Made by a program: the position numbers and the translations under genes
DNA from: Shinella kummerowiae
Lineage (GTDB): Bacteria > Pseudomonadota > Alphaproteobacteria > Rhizobiales > Rhizobiaceae
Reading direction: 5' to 3'
DNA length: 64,000 nt
Assembly (NCBI RefSeq): GCF_009827055.1
Contig: NZ_WUMK01000004.1
Coordinates: 186,001 to 250,000 of the forward strand
Notes under the pieces: model-generated
The model's input: the letters and a program-made list of their open reading frames with translations, nothing else
The model's database searches: none
Told to the model about the DNA's origin: nothing
In this document: piece after piece, positions 63,299-64,000 of the stretch
Position numbering within the stretch: the first letter of the stretch is position 1
How the letters are laid out: every line of letters begins with the position of its first letter

Positions 63299-63332
63299 GT
63301 TGCTAGTATGTTCTCGTTGGGAAAAGAGTCAA
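63299..63332 (-). promoter_or_regulatory. Leftward promoter overlapped by a LexA-like box
   Basis: On the minus strand TTGACT (63332-63327), 18-base spacer, TACTAG (63308-63303). The -10 is covered by GAAC-ATACTAG-CAAC (63313-63299), one mismatch from GAAC-N7-GAAC used upstream of lexA. This would make the SRAP operon SOS-inducible. Confidence 0.5.
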
Positions 63333-63483
63333 GGAGGCGGGGAAGATATTCCTAGATTGCGAGTCGGCGGGGCAAGGTCGGGGCCGCTTAAGAGACGAAA
63401 CGCCCAGGGCACTCACTAGCGAGGCCAACAATCCGCGGAACGGAAAACGGCCCAGCTCGTTAATTAGGAGGAGGACATATCCG

Positions 63484-63744
63484 ATGCGCGTTCCAGTTTT
63501 AGTTGACTGGCCGGCGAGCGTAATCGTGAATCTCGATGAACTCGGCGGTCCTCAAATTGTCGGCTCCACTCGAGAAGCCGCTTTCCTACTCATGCAATTT
63601 TGGCCTACACGCCGCGGTCAGGCATTCGGCGAAGCGCTACGCCTTTGCGCAGATGCCCTCGATGCTCACGTGGATCCAAAAGTTGCACGACGGGCATTCC
63701 TGAAGGCGGCAGAGGAAGCCGGAATTGTCGTGCGCCTACACTAA
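63484..63744 (+). CDS. DUF982 domain protein
   Basis: 86 residues; AGGAGGAGG lies upstream of ATG 63484. DUF982 is a small family largely confined to Rhizobiales: the pattern STREAAFLLMQFWPTRRGQA and ARRAFLKAAEEAGIVV is typical. Function unknown; often multi-copy and on mobile DNA. Divergent from the SRAP operon. Confidence 0.82.
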   Translation: MRVPVLVDWPASVIVNLDELGGPQIVGSTREAAFLLMQFWPTRRGQAFGEALRLCADALDAHVDPKVARRAFLKAAEEAGIVVRLH

Positions 63745-63878
63745 GGTGCAGGTGGACGGGATGAAGGTTGACCTCACGAGAGGGTGGCGGTGGAGATGGT
63801 GGGGAACCTTAGCTAGGTACGCTGCTCGAACTCCACGGGGCGCCCATACCGCTAATGAGGTGATGGGGAACGATAGCA

Positions 63879-63971
63879 ATGGCCAACTTGGCCGATGCGT
63901 TTACTACAGACCCGGCGACAAAAAAACCGGATCGTCTGAGTGTGTCGTTCGTCGTGACAGGGGGTAATTGA
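63879..63971 (+). CDS. 30-residue hypothetical peptide
   Basis: ATG 63879 with GGGGAA 9 bases upstream; product begins MANLADAFTTDPATKKPDRL and ends VVTGGN. Its TGA overlaps a TTG at 63968 that opens a frame to the window end, possibly the start of the next gene. Weak evidence. Confidence 0.3.
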   Translation: MANLADAFTTDPATKKPDRLSVSFVVTGGN

Positions 63972-64000
63972 CGATCGTAGAAATCACCAAATTAAAAAAG

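Larger units (their letters stand above)
27739..64000 (+). mobile_element. Siphovirus-type (HK97-head) prophage integrated at tRNA-Lys, right end outside window
   Basis: Starts with a displaced tRNA-Lys 3' end and integrase. It continues through early, packaging, head, tail, fibre and lysis genes in canonical phage order, then accessory genes up to the window edge. Long structural genes are intact, suggesting a potentially functional phage. One small gene (45584-45899) looks frameshifted. No repressor gene and no attR copy were found, so more of the element should follow. Confidence 0.92.

Noticed and set aside
63725-63967. 80-codon rightward frame rich in Arg and Trp after the DUF982 gene
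   Set aside because: Overlaps the DUF982 3' end, no ribosome site, looks like non-coding translation.
1-64000. CRISPR arrays and insertion sequences
   Set aside because: No regularly spaced repeats, Cas proteins, transposases or terminal inverted repeats with target duplications were seen.

Overview
The window looks like a piece of a Rhizobiaceae chromosome (Alphaproteobacteria; Rhizobium, Agrobacterium, Shinella or Ensifer-like, genus not resolved) interrupted by a large siphovirus-type prophage that runs off the right edge. The family call rests on core gene order, LexA sequence and its GTTC-N7-GTTC operator, an EipB (DUF1849) envelope protein, LpxI and a DUF982 protein.

Bases 1-27,200 are ordinary host chromosome. 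clpS-clpA (protein quality control) comes first, then azlCD (branched-chain amino-acid export) and a leftward four-gene cluster (RidA, glycerophosphodiester phosphodiesterase, FemAB-like acyltransferase, HIT protein). eipB follows. Next is the classic translation and envelope block: rpsB-tsf-pyrH-frr-uppS-cdsA-rseP-bamA-lpxD-fabZ-lpxA-lpxI-lpxB. It couples ribosome function, lipid carrier and phospholipid synthesis, outer-membrane protein assembly and lipid A synthesis. gltA, comEC, lexA (with a textbook operator) and a DUF892 ferritin-like gene close the host part.

The prophage starts at a displaced 3' fragment of tRNA-Lys(UUU) (27739-27788, minus strand), followed by a tyrosine integrase. 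Its early region (29.2-34.4 kb) has an AlpA-like HTH protein, several unknowns and a TOPRIM primase-helicase. Immediately behind that gene lies a cluster of nine GTTCCC(A/G) repeats, a candidate replication origin. A short regulatory interval (34.4-35.9 kb) holds small leftward genes, a strong candidate for an autonomous small RNA, and an intact tRNA-Pro(UGG). HK97-type head genes follow (HNH, TerS, TerL, portal, protease, capsid, connectors). The tail module (44.5-56.4 kb) includes a lambda G/GT-like programmed -1 frameshift signal (GGGAAAC plus hairpin), a tape measure with a lytic-transglycosylase-like domain, a J-like tip protein and an SGNH-esterase tail spike. A leftward four-TM membrane protein (possible superinfection-exclusion moron) sits before the lysis cassette (endolysin, nested Rz/Rz1-like spanins, holin-like protein).

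The right part (59-64 kb) carries small accessory genes, a duplicated ~105 bp structured element and a compact leftward operon. That operon encodes an SRAP (YedK/HMCES) DNA-damage protein translationally coupled to a 46-residue membrane protein, behind a promoter whose -10 overlaps a near-match LexA box. No lysis/lysogeny repressor and no right attachment site are seen, so the prophage end and the intact tRNA-Lys should lie beyond base 64,000. All functional statements are from reading the sequence and family knowledge; no database search was run.
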